Notes: generated by a model from the letters alone, not told the origin. Shown: positions 17,968 to 26,128, counted from the first letter of the stretch. The stretch is DNA of 32,336 bases from Herpetosiphonaceae bacterium (GCA_036374795.1 DASUTC010000086.1:1-32336), one strand, 5' to 3'. Translations and numbers: made by a program.

Positions 17968-19818
17968 ATGCGTAGAATCCTATCGTTGAGCCTGCTGCTG
18001 ATCCTGACCGCCGCGCTGGTCGCCTGCGGCGGCGCGCCGCCGCCCTCGATTTCCCAGGCGCAATCGACAACCACTGCTGTCGCCAGCAGGCCTGCCGCAA
18101 AGCCCACGCCCGCGCCGCAGCCGACGACCACGATCCTGACGGTGAAGCTGCGTCCGGGGCTGCGGTGGAGCGACGGCTCGCCGCTGACCGCGCAGGATCT
18201 TGTCGGCACCTATGATCTCTCCTGGGCCACGCAGAACGGCACCTGGGATGTGCTCAACGAGGTCGTCGCCAGGGATGACACGACCGTCGAGTTCCAGCTG
18301 ACGACGCCCTCGCTGAGCGCGCTGCGCCTGCTGCTGCGCTCGTACGTGCCCGCGCCGCGCTCGCAGTACGCCCGCTGGATGGATCAGGCGCGCACGCTCC
18401 GCCAGCAGCGCCGCGATCCTGAGCGCGACGAAGTCAAGCGGCTGGTCGACGACCTGTACGCCTTCAAGCCTGACGAGGCGGTGGTCTACGGCCCGTACCA
18501 GCTCGATACCACGTCGATCACCGAGGCGCAGCTCCAGCTGGTGAAAAATCCGAGCGGCCATCGCGCGGATCAGGTCGGCTTCGAGCGGCTGATCGTCTAC
18601 TACGGCGAGACCGCCGCCTCGGTGCCGCTGATGCTCGCCGGCGAGCTGGACTACAGCACGCACGCCTACACGCCCTCGGATCTCGCGGCGTTCGCGCAGC
18701 TCCCGAACGTGCAGATTATTCGGGGGCCGACCGGCACCGGCCCCGGCCTGTGGTTCAACCAGGCGGTCGCGCCGCTGAGCCGCAAGGAGGTGCGCCAGGC
18801 GCTCGCCTACGTCATCGATCGGCAGGAGAACGCCAGGGTCGCGCTCGGCGACGCCGCTCAGCCGATCGTCAAGCTGGCGGGCTTTCCCGACGAGGCGGTC
18901 GATCAGTGGCTCTCCAAAGATGCTGCCGCTCAGCTCAACACCTATCCGAAGGACCTGCGAAAGGCCGAGGCGCTGCTGAGCGGGATCGGCTTCACGCGCG
19001 GCGCGGACGGCGCGTGGCTGGACGACCACGGCCAGCCGCTGGCCTTCGAGATCGCGGTTCCCGCCGATTTCGCCGACTGGCTGAGCGCCGCCGAGAACGC
19101 CGCGCAGCAGCTGACCGCATTCGGCTTGAAGACCACCGTGCGCGGCTACCAGTCGGCGGAGCGCGCCGACATCCAGAAGGCAGGCCGCTACCAGATCTTG
19201 ATGGATCTCGGCACCTACTACATCCCGCCGTATCCATTCGCGTCGTACCGCTACATGCTCGACGCGCCGCGCAACAATCCTGAGGCGGCCAGCGGGCAGC
19301 GCGGCATGGGCTGGTCCTGGCGGCAGATCGGAGCCGACGGCCAGGAGGTGTATCTTCCCGATCTGCTGAAGGGCGCGGCGGCGGGGCTGGATCTGGACGC
19401 GCAGAAGCCGTACGTCGAGCAGCTCGCGCTGCTGGTCAACGCGCAGCTGCCGGTCCTGCCGCTCTTCCAGCGCTCCTCAACCGATCCGATCAACACGGCG
19501 GCGCGGGTGACGGGCTGGCTGCCGCTGGACCATCCGATCTACCGGAACAACCAGGGCTCCGACAACTACATCTCGATCCAGATTCTCGACGGAACGCTCA
19601 CGCCGGTCGCCGGCGCGGACGGAACCTTCCGCACCAGCTTTCCGTATCCGCAGCCGCCGACCTACGATCTCAACTTCTTCTCGGAGAACAGCCTGCCGCA
19701 GAGTCTGGGCTACCCGGCATCCGATCTGCTGTATCCGCCGCTGTTCTGGTATATGTTCGCCGAGCAGCAGTACGCGCCGGAGATCGCCGCCAGCTACGAG
19801 CTACGGGACGCTCGTTAG
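17968..19818 (+). CDS. Peptide-type ABC substrate-binding lipoprotein, apparently circularly permuted (616 aa)
   Basis: A signal peptide ends in lipobox LVAC with Cys20, followed by a Pro/Thr/Ala-rich linker. The mature domain starts at about 57 with LTVKLRPGLRWSDGSPLTAQ, which in family SBP_bac_5 (DppA/OppA) normally comes some 70-80 residues into the mature domain. The segment that should precede it is found at the C-terminus instead: about 549-616 contains GTFRTSFPYP, then DLLYPPLFWYMF and YAPEIAASYELRDAR, matching the usual N-terminal strand and the LyepLf...vPdLAeswe motif. The order thus looks circularly permuted. Termini of this fold are close together, so the fold could be kept. The gene follows dppBCDF and should supply ligand to that transporter. 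ATG 17968 is chosen because it gives the signal peptide; GAGGA lies upstream. Confidence 0.88.
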   Translation: MRRILSLSLLLILTAALVACGGAPPPSISQAQSTTTAVASRPAAKPTPAPQPTTTILTVKLRPGLRWSDGSPLTAQDLVGTYDLSWATQNGTWDVLNEVVARDDTTVEFQLTTPSLSALRLLLRSYVPAPRSQYARWMDQARTLRQQRRDPERDEVKRLVDDLYAFKPDEAVVYGPYQLDTTSITEAQLQLVKNPSGHRADQVGFERLIVYYGETAASVPLMLAGELDYSTHAYTPSDLAAFAQLPNVQIIRGPTGTGPGLWFNQAVAPLSRKEVRQALAYVIDRQENARVALGDAAQPIVKLAGFPDEAVDQWLSKDAAAQLNTYPKDLRKAEALLSGIGFTRGADGAWLDDHGQPLAFEIAVPADFADWLSAAENAAQQLTAFGLKTTVRGYQSAERADIQKAGRYQILMDLGTYYIPPYPFASYRYMLDAPRNNPEAASGQRGMGWSWRQIGADGQEVYLPDLLKGAAAGLDLDAQKPYVEQLALLVNAQLPVLPLFQRSSTDPINTAARVTGWLPLDHPIYRNNQGSDNYISIQILDGTLTPVAGADGTFRTSFPYPQPPTYDLNFFSENSLPQSLGYPASDLLYPPLFWYMFAEQQYAPEIAASYELRDAR

Positions 19819-19880
19819 CCTGCCCCGGGCGTGACGCGCGGAGTATGTGGCGCATCACGTCCGGCCCCAGTGAATACCTT

Positions 19881-21023
19881 ATGCAACCTGATCTTTCCGC
19901 CCTCGAAACGATCATGCAGGAGGCTGTGCCGCAGATCTGTCCCGCCACGCAGCTTGTCGTGTACTGGCACGGCGCGACGCTCTACGAGCGCGCCTACGGC
20001 TGGCTCGATCCCACCACGCGCCGGCAGCCGACGCAGCCCGACACGCTCTTTGATCTGGCCTCGGTGACGAAGCTGTTTGTCGTCACGGCGTTTCTGCGGC
20101 TGGTCGAGGCGGGAGCGACGGCGCTGGATCAGCCGCTCGCCGGCGCGCTGCCGGCGTTTCGCGGCGCTCGTCCGATTCAGCCCTACGAAGATCCGCAGCA
20201 GTCGGGCGCGCTGATCAGCCTGGAGCCGGCTGCGCTAGAGGTCGATGTGGGGCGGATCACCTTCCGGCAGGTGCTGACGCATACGGCGGGACTCCCGGCC
20301 TGGCGTCCGCTCTTCCGCGCGCCGACGCCCGCCGCCGCGCGGCGGATGGCGCTCGCCACGGCATGTGCCTGTCGGCCCGGCACGCAGATCGTCTACAGCG
20401 ACATCGGGCTGATCCTGCTGGGCCTGGCGATCGAGCGGCTGGCGGGCGACGCGCTCGACCGCGTGGTCGCGCGGCAGGTGACGCAGCCGCTCAACCTGCG
20501 CCATACATGCTACCGACCGATGCGCGCGATGGATCGGCCCACACCGGCGGTCGCGCCGACCGAGATCTGCCGCTGGCGCAGCCGGCGTATCCAGGGCGAG
20601 GTTCACGACGAGAACGCCGCCGGATTGGGCGGCGTCGCCGGGCATGCGGGGCTGTTCAGCACGGCAGCCGACGTGGCACGCTTTGGGCAGATGCTCCTTG
20701 ACGGCGGCGCGCCCCTGCTCAGCGCCGCGACCGTCGCCGAGATGACGCGGCTGCAAGCCACAGACGGTCCTACCCACCGAGGGCTGGGCGTCGCGCTGTG
20801 GTCGCCGGACCCCGCCGCCAGCAGCCATCCGCTGAGCCGGCGCGCCTTTGGACACACCGGCTTTACCGGCACCTCGCTCTGGATCGACCCGCAGCGCAGC
20901 CTGGTGGTCGTGCTGCTGACGAACGAGGTCTATCACGGACGGATGGGGCGTGGCATTGGCGCGCTTCGCATGGCCGTGCATCGGGCGATCGTCCAGGCGA
21001 TCGATCGCGCCGCCACGTTGTGA
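19881..21023 (+). CDS. Serine hydrolase, class C beta-lactamase/DD-peptidase family (380 aa)
   Basis: The S-x-x-K motif is SVTK at about residue 61, the Tyr motif is YSD at about 172 and the third box is GHTGFTG near 317. VLTHTAGLPAW is the family motif after the first box. No signal peptide is visible. It follows the binding protein by 62 bp and is probably in the same transcription unit, making it the second such hydrolase flanking the peptide transporter. This suggests hydrolysis of an imported peptide or cell-wall fragment (inference). ATG 19881 gives the better-aligned N-terminus; ATG 19845 is in frame upstream. Confidence 0.86.
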   Translation: MQPDLSALETIMQEAVPQICPATQLVVYWHGATLYERAYGWLDPTTRRQPTQPDTLFDLASVTKLFVVTAFLRLVEAGATALDQPLAGALPAFRGARPIQPYEDPQQSGALISLEPAALEVDVGRITFRQVLTHTAGLPAWRPLFRAPTPAAARRMALATACACRPGTQIVYSDIGLILLGLAIERLAGDALDRVVARQVTQPLNLRHTCYRPMRAMDRPTPAVAPTEICRWRSRRIQGEVHDENAAGLGGVAGHAGLFSTAADVARFGQMLLDGGAPLLSAATVAEMTRLQATDGPTHRGLGVALWSPDPAASSHPLSRRAFGHTGFTGTSLWIDPQRSLVVVLLTNEVYHGRMGRGIGALRMAVHRAIVQAIDRAATL

Positions 21024-21113
21024 GCGATCGGGTCGAAACTGAGGATGCGATCGACGGTCGTCGCGCGCGTGGTCTGGGTGCCGCCGTCCCACCCATCCAG
21101 CCCTGGAGATTAT

Positions 21114-21797
21114 ATGTTGCGCCTCCTCCTGCACTGTCTGCTCATGCTGGCCGCCGCGCTGACGGTGAACGCGACCATGCATCTGCTCAACCTGCTGCTG
21201 ATTCGGTCGGCCTGGCCGTACGACGTGTACGTCGGCGTGTATGCCGTCCTGGCAAGCCCTATTATCCCGCTGTACGGCCTGATCAGCGGCGCGCCGTCCT
21301 GGTACGCACCCGCACCACAGGGCGGCCTCGTCCTGCGGCTGATCGTCCTCAATGGCCTCGTCTGGGGCATGGTGGCGGCGATGAGCTGGGCGACGCTTCA
21401 CCGCATCGCGACGCGCTGGAACCGGGACGTGTGGCGCGTGCGAGCTACCCTCACCTCGCCCCGTCTGGCACCCTTCGCGATCCTGATCCTCGCGCTCAGT
21501 CTCACGGTCCTTTCGCTCTGGCACATCGAGCCTGCCGCATGCGCTGTCCGGCGGTGTAGCGACGGCAGGCTGCAAGCGGGGTTTCCCCTGATCATGGTGC
21601 GAGATGACGTCGGCGGCTCGCCGATCAGCGGGTGGGGCAACCTCGGCACCGAGGATCTTGCGGATGCGCGTCCGGCGGCGCTACTCGGCAATGTCGTGAT
21701 CTCTAGCGGCCTGATCGGCGTGCTCTGGATCGGGATCGTCCTCATCCGGCACGGGCGCGGGAAGACTACCCAGCCGCCGGGGCGCTCCCGCGCTTGA
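21114..21797 (+). CDS. Hypothetical membrane protein (227 aa), paralogue of the next gene
   Basis: Four hydrophobic segments are visible (near 1-30, 40-65, 75-100 and 118-136), followed by a loop with two Cys and the sequence AGFPLIMVRDDVGGSPISGWG, then a final helix. The next gene carries a similar loop (AGFPFAVLRDHEAGSPTGGWG), so the two appear related by duplication. GGAG lies 7-8 nt before the ATG. No named family is recognised; function unknown. Confidence 0.72.
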   Translation: MLRLLLHCLLMLAAALTVNATMHLLNLLLIRSAWPYDVYVGVYAVLASPIIPLYGLISGAPSWYAPAPQGGLVLRLIVLNGLVWGMVAAMSWATLHRIATRWNRDVWRVRATLTSPRLAPFAILILALSLTVLSLWHIEPAACAVRRCSDGRLQAGFPLIMVRDDVGGSPISGWGNLGTEDLADARPAALLGNVVISSGLIGVLWIGIVLIRHGRGKTTQPPGRSRA

Positions 21798-21829
21798 ATC
21801 CGTCTATGCGTTTGGAAAGGTGGTTGAAC

Positions 21830-22720
21830 ATGCGCTTTGGGTATGCCAGGCCGTGGCACGTCGTCTTGATCGGCATCGCCGCCATCCTGATGACGCTGGG
21901 ATCGATAGCCTACGTGCGCCCGGCCAATTGCCACACGCTCTGCTCTGAGCCTGAGCAAGCGCCCTGTCCCAGCGGCTCGTGCCGATTTGGCGAGCAGCGG
22001 GCCGGCTTCCCGTTTGCCGTGCTTCGCGATCATGAGGCTGGCTCGCCCACGGGCGGCTGGGGCAAGATCGGGCCTGAGGATTTCCCCAATCCCGCAGCAT
22101 TTGTCGTGGATGTCCTCGTCTATAGCGCCATCCTCTGGCTCCTCGGCTGGATGGTGGCGCTGTGGCGCACGCGCGGGCATCCTGCGGCATGGCTCCCAGC
22201 GGTGGCACTGATCGCGACGCTCCTCGCCGGACTGCTCGGCATGTTCGTGCATGATCGGCCAACCGCCTGGAGTCCGCCAGCCACGGATGAGCCAGAAACC
22301 CTGATTCTCGGAACGTGGCAGGCCATAGATGCCGCCGGTCATACCATCCTGCTCCGCGTCTATGACGACGGGCGCGTGACGATCACCATGCCGCGCGGTT
22401 GGATGCTCTACGGGACGTATACCTGGACGGATGCTGCCACGATCCGGCTGGCCTTCACGTCGACCACGTCACCCAGCCAGGACGAGCCGGGATGGTGCGC
22501 CGATCTGCTGCCGGTGCTGCGTGGCGTCTGCCGCGCCACGATCGTCAATCCCGGCTCCTATCCGGCACCCAATCAGGGAGCATATCCGATACCTCCGCTC
22601 CCGCAAACCGTGTTCAGCACCATCGACGATGTGTGTACGGTGCGCGTGGACCGTGATGCGCTGACGTTGACCCATGCCTCCGGCACGGCCCAAACATTCC
22701 GTCGCGTGGTCGGCACCTGA
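21830..22720 (+). CDS. Hypothetical membrane protein with C-terminal beta-rich domain (296 aa)
   Basis: It has an N-terminal helix, an extracytoplasmic Cys-containing loop (CHTLCSEPEQAPC...C), the AGFPFAVLRDHEAGSPTGGWG motif shared with the preceding protein, then two more helices. After about residue 160 a soluble part begins with LILGTWQAIDAAG and YGTYTWTDAATIRLAF, resembling small lipocalin-like or calycin-type domains (weak similarity, by eye). ATG 21830 is preceded by GGAAAGG at a good spacing; ATG 21806 and TTG 21794, which overlaps the previous stop, are alternatives. Function unknown. Confidence 0.7.
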   Translation: MRFGYARPWHVVLIGIAAILMTLGSIAYVRPANCHTLCSEPEQAPCPSGSCRFGEQRAGFPFAVLRDHEAGSPTGGWGKIGPEDFPNPAAFVVDVLVYSAILWLLGWMVALWRTRGHPAAWLPAVALIATLLAGLLGMFVHDRPTAWSPPATDEPETLILGTWQAIDAAGHTILLRVYDDGRVTITMPRGWMLYGTYTWTDAATIRLAFTSTTSPSQDEPGWCADLLPVLRGVCRATIVNPGSYPAPNQGAYPIPPLPQTVFSTIDDVCTVRVDRDALTLTHASGTAQTFRRVVGT

Positions 22721-22728
22721 CGGAAAAG

Positions 22729-22775
22729 AACCCGCCGCACGCCATGCCGTTTTAACGACCGTGGTGCGGCGGGTT
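22729..22775 (+). terminator. Hairpin after the membrane-protein genes
   Basis: AACCCGCCGCAC and GTGCGGCGGGTT form a perfect 12-bp stem around a 23-nt loop, 8 bp after the stop codon. It is not followed by a long T run, but position and strength fit a transcription terminator or an mRNA 3'-end structure. Confidence 0.6.
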
Positions 22776-22836
22776 GTTCGCTGGCTTCAGCCAGGATGCC
22801 GCCGACGCTGGCTCCTCGCTCACTGAACGACTACGC

Positions 22837-22842
22837 TACAAT
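22837..22842 (+). promoter_or_regulatory. -10-like box before the disrupted antitoxin gene
   Basis: TACAAT lies 29 bp before the ATG at 22872, with AAGGAG at 22859-22864 in between. No clear -35 is seen. The intact module at 26185 also has a TACAAT box. Confidence 0.4.
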
Positions 22843-22911
22843 CCTGGTGATGTGCTCGAAGGAGAACAACCATGCGCGCCTTAACGATTCATAGAAAAAC
22901 TGGCACGGAGA

Positions 22912-22931
22912 CCGCCTGCTTTAGCTGGCGG
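22912..22931. repeat. Left-end hairpin of the IS605-type element
   Basis: CCGCC and GGCGG pair around TGCTTTAGCT. The core matches the right-end hairpin at 24127-24146, as expected for sub-terminal structures recognised by a Y1 transposase. Confidence 0.6.
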
Positions 22932-22958
22932 AGGAAGTGCCACCCTCTCAACATCTGC

Positions 22959-22987
22959 TTGCAGTGCAAGTACAAATGTACTATACT
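22959..22987 (+). promoter_or_regulatory. Sigma-70-type promoter of tnpB
   Basis: TTGCAG at 22959-22964 and TATACT at 22982-22987 are separated by exactly 17 bp. The predicted transcription start falls at about the ATG (22994), so the message would be leaderless or nearly so. Confidence 0.6.
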
Positions 22988-22993
22988 ACCTCA

Positions 22994-24112
22994 ATGAGTG
23001 ATATTTTCTCCACACGTACCGTATGCTGTAAACTGCGTGTTGATAGCGCAGTTGATACGGCCTTGCGCGAAACGCAGGCGGCGTTCAATGCTGCTGCCAA
23101 CTATTGCGCGTCCGTGGCGTGGGAGCAATGGATTACCAATAAAAACACGCTGCATCACGTCGTGTATGGCGCGACCCGCGCTCAGTTCGGGCTTGGCGCA
23201 CAACTGGCGTGCTGTGCGCGCGGGTGCCCTTAGGGCGAAGCCGCCGAAGCGGTCCGCGCCAGCCGCCAGCACGCGAACGCAATGTGTCCAACCTTCCATC
23301 CTGATAGCTCGATCCGCTACGACGCGCGAACGTACCGCTTGATGGAGCGTGATCAAGTCTCGCTGAATACGTTGTATGGTCGGGTGGTCGCACAGCTTGA
23401 TCTTGGCGACTTCCAACGCCGCTCCTTGTACGATGTGACGTGGGCGATCGGCGGCGCGGAATTGATCCGCAAACAGAACGTGTGGTATCTGTGCATCACG
23501 CAATCCAAGAAATTGCCGGAACCCGATGAGCCGTTGGGCGTGATTGGTTGCGACTTCGGGATCGTCAACCTGTGTACTACCAGCGACGGCGATACGTTCA
23601 GCGGTGAACACATTGATCGGGTACGTGATCGCTACCATTTGCGCCGCCAACGGCTGCAAGCGGTCGGAACGAAAAGCGCCAAACGTCGCTTGAAACGAAA
23701 CAGCGGCAGGGAGCAACGCTTCCAAAAGAACACGAATCATGGGATCAGCAAACGCCTCGTACAAAAAGCCGCCGGTAAACGCAAGGCACTCGCGTTGGAG
23801 GATTTGACGCATATCCGCCAGCGGGCTACGGTTCAGCGTTCGCAGCGTAGGCGGCATAGTTCGTGGGCGTTTCACCAGTTGCGAATGTTTGTGCAGTACA
23901 AAGCGGTGCTGGCTGGCGTGCGCGTGATCGTCGTTGATCCGCGTAACACCAGCCGAACGTGTAGTGCCTGTGGCTACTGTGACAAACAGAACCGTCACTC
24001 TCAATCCTCGTTTGTGTGCGGTTCGTGCGGGTTCGCTGCATCCGCCGATTGGAACGCCGCTGTAAATATCGAACGGGCTGCTGTCAATCAGCCTATGGCG
24101 GCACGGGCATAG
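22994..24112 (+). pseudogene. tnpB: tnpB (IS605 OrfB) with an in-frame stop codon
   Basis: The frame runs from ATG 22994 to TAG 23231-23233 and continues in the same frame to 24112, so one nonsense codon (codon 80) interrupts an otherwise open 372-codon gene. The part after the stop has RuvC-type motifs: Asp in IGCDFGIVNL, Glu in ALALEDLTHI, a zinc ribbon CSACGY...CGSCGF and the last Asp in SADWNAAVNI. TnpB is an RNA-guided endonuclease that helps IS200/605 elements persist. A start at ATG 23282 would lack the N-terminal region, so the product is probably inactive. The bases around the stop look locally scrambled compared with usual TnpB sequence, so a small compound mutation is also possible. 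Confidence 0.8.
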
Positions 24113-24126
24113 CCCGTAGCTGCAAG

Positions 24127-24146
24127 CTGCCTGCTTGAGCTGGCAG
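24127..24146. repeat. Right-end hairpin of the IS605-type element
   Basis: CTGCC and GGCAG pair around TGCTTGAGCT, matching the left-end core. It lies 15 bp after the tnpB stop and 8 bp before the inferred element end. The guide-RNA scaffold of TnpB systems usually overlaps this region. Confidence 0.6.
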
Positions 24147-24365
24147 TTATTGACGTGCCAGACGATCTCGGATCGAAAGACAAGCGACAACTGGAAGCGC
24201 TCGCGCGCGCGGCGTTGATCGTCAAGCTGTCTGCGCAAGGCGAGATCAGCTCGGGCTATGCCGCCGACACGCTTGGGGTGTCGCGGCGGGCGTTTCTCGA
24301 TCTGCTCGGCGACTACGGCGTCTCGATCTTCGATCCCGCGACGGATGTGGCGGCAGAGGCAGGCC

Positions 24366-24624
24366 ATGCGTAGACCGCCGGTTGTCGCCGATACCAGCCC
24401 GCTGATCATGCTGATCGGGGTCGGCCACCTCGAACTGCTGCGGCACCTGTACGGACGGATCGTCATTGAGATTCGGGCGCGGAACATCGCACGGAATACG
24501 AGGTTAAGAGCTGCCGGAATTGATCCCGCCGGTGCAACCGATCCTTGATACCATGTTGGCCCAGGGGCGGCCGTTCAGCCCGCAGTTCCTGGCAGATGTG
24601 CTGCGTACCGCTGGCGAGGAATGA
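24366..24624 (+). pseudogene. DUF3368 PIN-domain toxin, internally deleted
   Basis: The start is intact: MRRPPVVADTSPLIMLIGVG contains the first PIN acidic residue (ADTSPL), followed by LELLRHLYGRIVIE. The frame then shifts, and a different frame ends with ELPELIPPVQPILDTMLAQG and LADVLRTAGEE before the stop at 24622-24624, which matches the C-terminus usual for DUF3368. Roughly the middle half of the protein is missing, including the central acidic residues, so the nuclease cannot be active. The start overlaps the UPF0175 gene by 8 bp, the standard arrangement of such pairs. Confidence 0.7.
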
Positions 24625-24645
24625 TCGCCCGTATCTTTGCGCTCC

Positions 24646-24727
24646 GTACCAATCCGCCGACCAGCAGCAGGCGATCCCCGATCTGCGACGACCGTGCGCG
24701 CGTCACCCTGGTCGCCGAGATCTTCCC
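24646..24727 (+). repeat. 82-bp direct repeat, copy 1
   Basis: It starts GTACCAATCCGCCG and ends GAGATCTTCCC. It differs from 27433-27514 at 4 of 82 positions with no gap. It lies 21 bp after the toxin pseudogene. I do not recognise what it derives from. Confidence 0.75.
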
Positions 24728-24798
24728 ATCTGCTCCAGATCGTGCTCCACTGATTCTTGTGTGCAAAACGTAGGTCGGTCATGGTGGACCGCAGCTCA

Positions 24799-24808
24799 GC
24801 TAGGTCGT
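24799..24808. repeat. 10-bp target-site duplication, left (GCTAGGTCGT)
   Basis: This is identical to 26129-26138 on the other side of the ISAs1 element. Confidence 0.85.
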
Positions 24809-26128
24809 CAGGGGAAGTGCAAAGTCGGAACAAGCAACGACACCAGAATTGGGTATGATAGCGGTGCTGAATCCCATCACGCCAAACTCAGGTGTCCGAT
24901 GCACTCTACCACCTTGCCGTTCACCCTGCCATTACCCGCTGACCTGCCGTGTGTCGTTGATCTCCGTGCGCTCGCAGCGCATCTCGCCAGCTTGGTCGAT
25001 CACCGTGACCCGCGCGGCGTGCGCTATCCGTTGGCACCCTTGCTCACCCTGGCCGTCTGTGCCAAGCTTGCCGGGCATCGTCGCATCACCGCCCTGGCCG
25101 ATTGGGCGCGTCTGCGAGCCCGTGACCTTGCCGACCTCTTTGGCCTGGCCCGCGCGACCCTGCCGCATCCCACGACCTGGAGTCGTCTGTTTGCCGAGGC
25201 CGTTGACGTGCCGGCGTTGGAAGATGCCCTCGGCAGTTTCTTTCGCACGACCACGGTTTCGGCAGAGGTTCCGGCACGTGGCAGTCGCATTCTGGCAGTG
25301 GATGGCAAACCATTACGTGGCACGATTCCTAGTGGTCACACGACCGGCGTCCATTTAGTCGCCGCGTATCTCCCCGACACCGGGGTGGTCTTGGCCCAGT
25401 TGGCCGTGGACCGCAAAGCGAATGCAATCGTCGTGGTGCCGACGCTGCTTGCCCACCTTGATCTCACCGGCATGGTTGTGGTCGGCGATGCCATGCAGAC
25501 GCAGCGCCACCTCAGTCTCCAGATTGTGGAAACCGGCGGCGACTACCTCTGGTTCGTCAAAGCCAATCAGCCGACCCTCCACGCCGACATCGAACGCCGC
25601 TTCACGCCGTTGCCCGTCCTGCCCGGCACCGCAGAAGCGCCAACGGATTTCACGATGGCACACCAGATAGACAACGCGCATGGGCGGCTGGAAGCGCGGC
25701 GGATTACCGTCAGCAGTTGGTTACAGGACGATAGTAACTGGCCGTATCTCGCCCAAGTCTTCAAATGGGAACGCACGGTGGGGCGCGCGGGCAAGGCCGG
25801 CACGGAGGTCCGCTATGGCGTCACGAGTTTACCGGCGACGGTGGCAGATGCGGCGCGCTTACTCACGATTGCGCGGACGGAATGGGGCATTGAAAACGGG
25901 CTGCATTACCGGCGCGATGTGCGTTTGGCGGAAGATGCCAGCCGCCTGCGCCGGGGACGCGGGCCGCAGGTCATGGCCGCGCTCAATAACGCGGTCATCG
26001 GCTTGGTCCTCCAGGCCGGGGAACGCAATCTGGCCGCTAGTCAACGCCGCGTTGCCTATCACTTTGATCGCTGGTTAGCGCAGAAAGCAAAAGCATAAGT
26101 GCTGGTATCCGACTTTGCAACTCCCCTG
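24809..26128 (+). mobile_element. Complete ISAs1-family insertion sequence (1320 bp)
   Basis: Terminal inverted repeats of 21 bp lie at 24809-24829 (beginning CAGGGGAAGTGC) and 26108-26128 (complement beginning CAGGGGAGTTGC) and differ at 2 positions. A perfect 10-bp direct repeat flanks the element. The single transposase gene fills the interior. Perfect duplication and an intact gene indicate a recent insertion. It landed upstream of the promoter of the second toxin-antitoxin module. Confidence 0.9.
24899..26098 (+). CDS. ISAs1-family DDE transposase (399 aa)
   Basis: Begins MHSTTLPFTLPLPADL. The N-terminal part (VRYPLAPLLTLAVCAKLAGHRRITALADWAR) and the catalytic motifs AVDGKPLRG, VVGDAMQTQ, DYLWFVKANQP and REWGIENGLHYRRDV-type sequence (here RTEWGIENGLHYRRDVRLAEDASR) are those of ISAs1/H-repeat transposases. 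Length is typical and the frame is intact. The frame is open upstream to 24545 but that part lies outside the element, so ATG 24899 is used. Confidence 0.92.
   Translation: MHSTTLPFTLPLPADLPCVVDLRALAAHLASLVDHRDPRGVRYPLAPLLTLAVCAKLAGHRRITALADWARLRARDLADLFGLARATLPHPTTWSRLFAEAVDVPALEDALGSFFRTTTVSAEVPARGSRILAVDGKPLRGTIPSGHTTGVHLVAAYLPDTGVVLAQLAVDRKANAIVVVPTLLAHLDLTGMVVVGDAMQTQRHLSLQIVETGGDYLWFVKANQPTLHADIERRFTPLPVLPGTAEAPTDFTMAHQIDNAHGRLEARRITVSSWLQDDSNWPYLAQVFKWERTVGRAGKAGTEVRYGVTSLPATVADAARLLTIARTEWGIENGLHYRRDVRLAEDASRLRRGRGPQVMAALNNAVIGLVLQAGERNLAASQRRVAYHFDRWLAQKAKA

Larger units (their letters stand above)
22893..24154 (+). mobile_element. TnpB-only IS605/IS1341-type element (about 1262 bp)
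   Basis: Ends are inferred from precise restoration of the antitoxin frame: left flank ...ATTCAT, right flank GTGCCAG. There is no target duplication, as expected for this family. Subterminal imperfect hairpins share the core GCCTGCTTTAGCTGGC / GCCTGCTTGAGCTGGC at the two ends. There is no tnpA, so mobility would have to be supplied in trans. By analogy with characterised TnpB systems, the left flank TTCAT would be the target-adjacent motif and the right end would encode the guide-RNA scaffold, with GTGCCAGACG... as guide; this is inference. Confidence 0.75.
22872..24373 (+). pseudogene. UPF0175-family antitoxin gene split by an IS605-type insertion
   Basis: The 5' piece at 22872-22892 encodes MRALTIH behind AAGGAG. 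The 3' piece at 24155-24373 encodes VPDDLGSKDKRQLEAL onward. Joining them across the element gives an in-frame protein of 79 aa starting MRALTIHVPDDLG, of the size and layout of UPF0175 proteins, with the HTH-like core ISSGYAADTLGVSRRAFLDLL. The 83-aa intact homologue is at 26185. UPF0175 proteins are the antitoxin partner of DUF3368 PIN-domain toxins; the toxin remnant overlaps the end by 8 bp. GTG 24155 could in principle start a truncated 72-aa product, but without an obvious ribosome binding site. Confidence 0.75.

Noticed and set aside
20235-21575. Minus-strand frame of 446 aa
   Set aside because: Antisense to the serine hydrolase with SVTK, YSD and HTG motifs; composition is that of a shadow frame.
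22991-24487. Minus-strand frame of 498 aa across the IS605-type element
   Set aside because: It is antisense to tnpB, whose catalytic and zinc motifs are clear, and it crosses the element's right border.
24545-24898. 118-residue N-terminal extension of the ISAs1 transposase
   Set aside because: It lies partly outside the inverted repeat and across the 82-bp repeat, so it is not part of the transposase.
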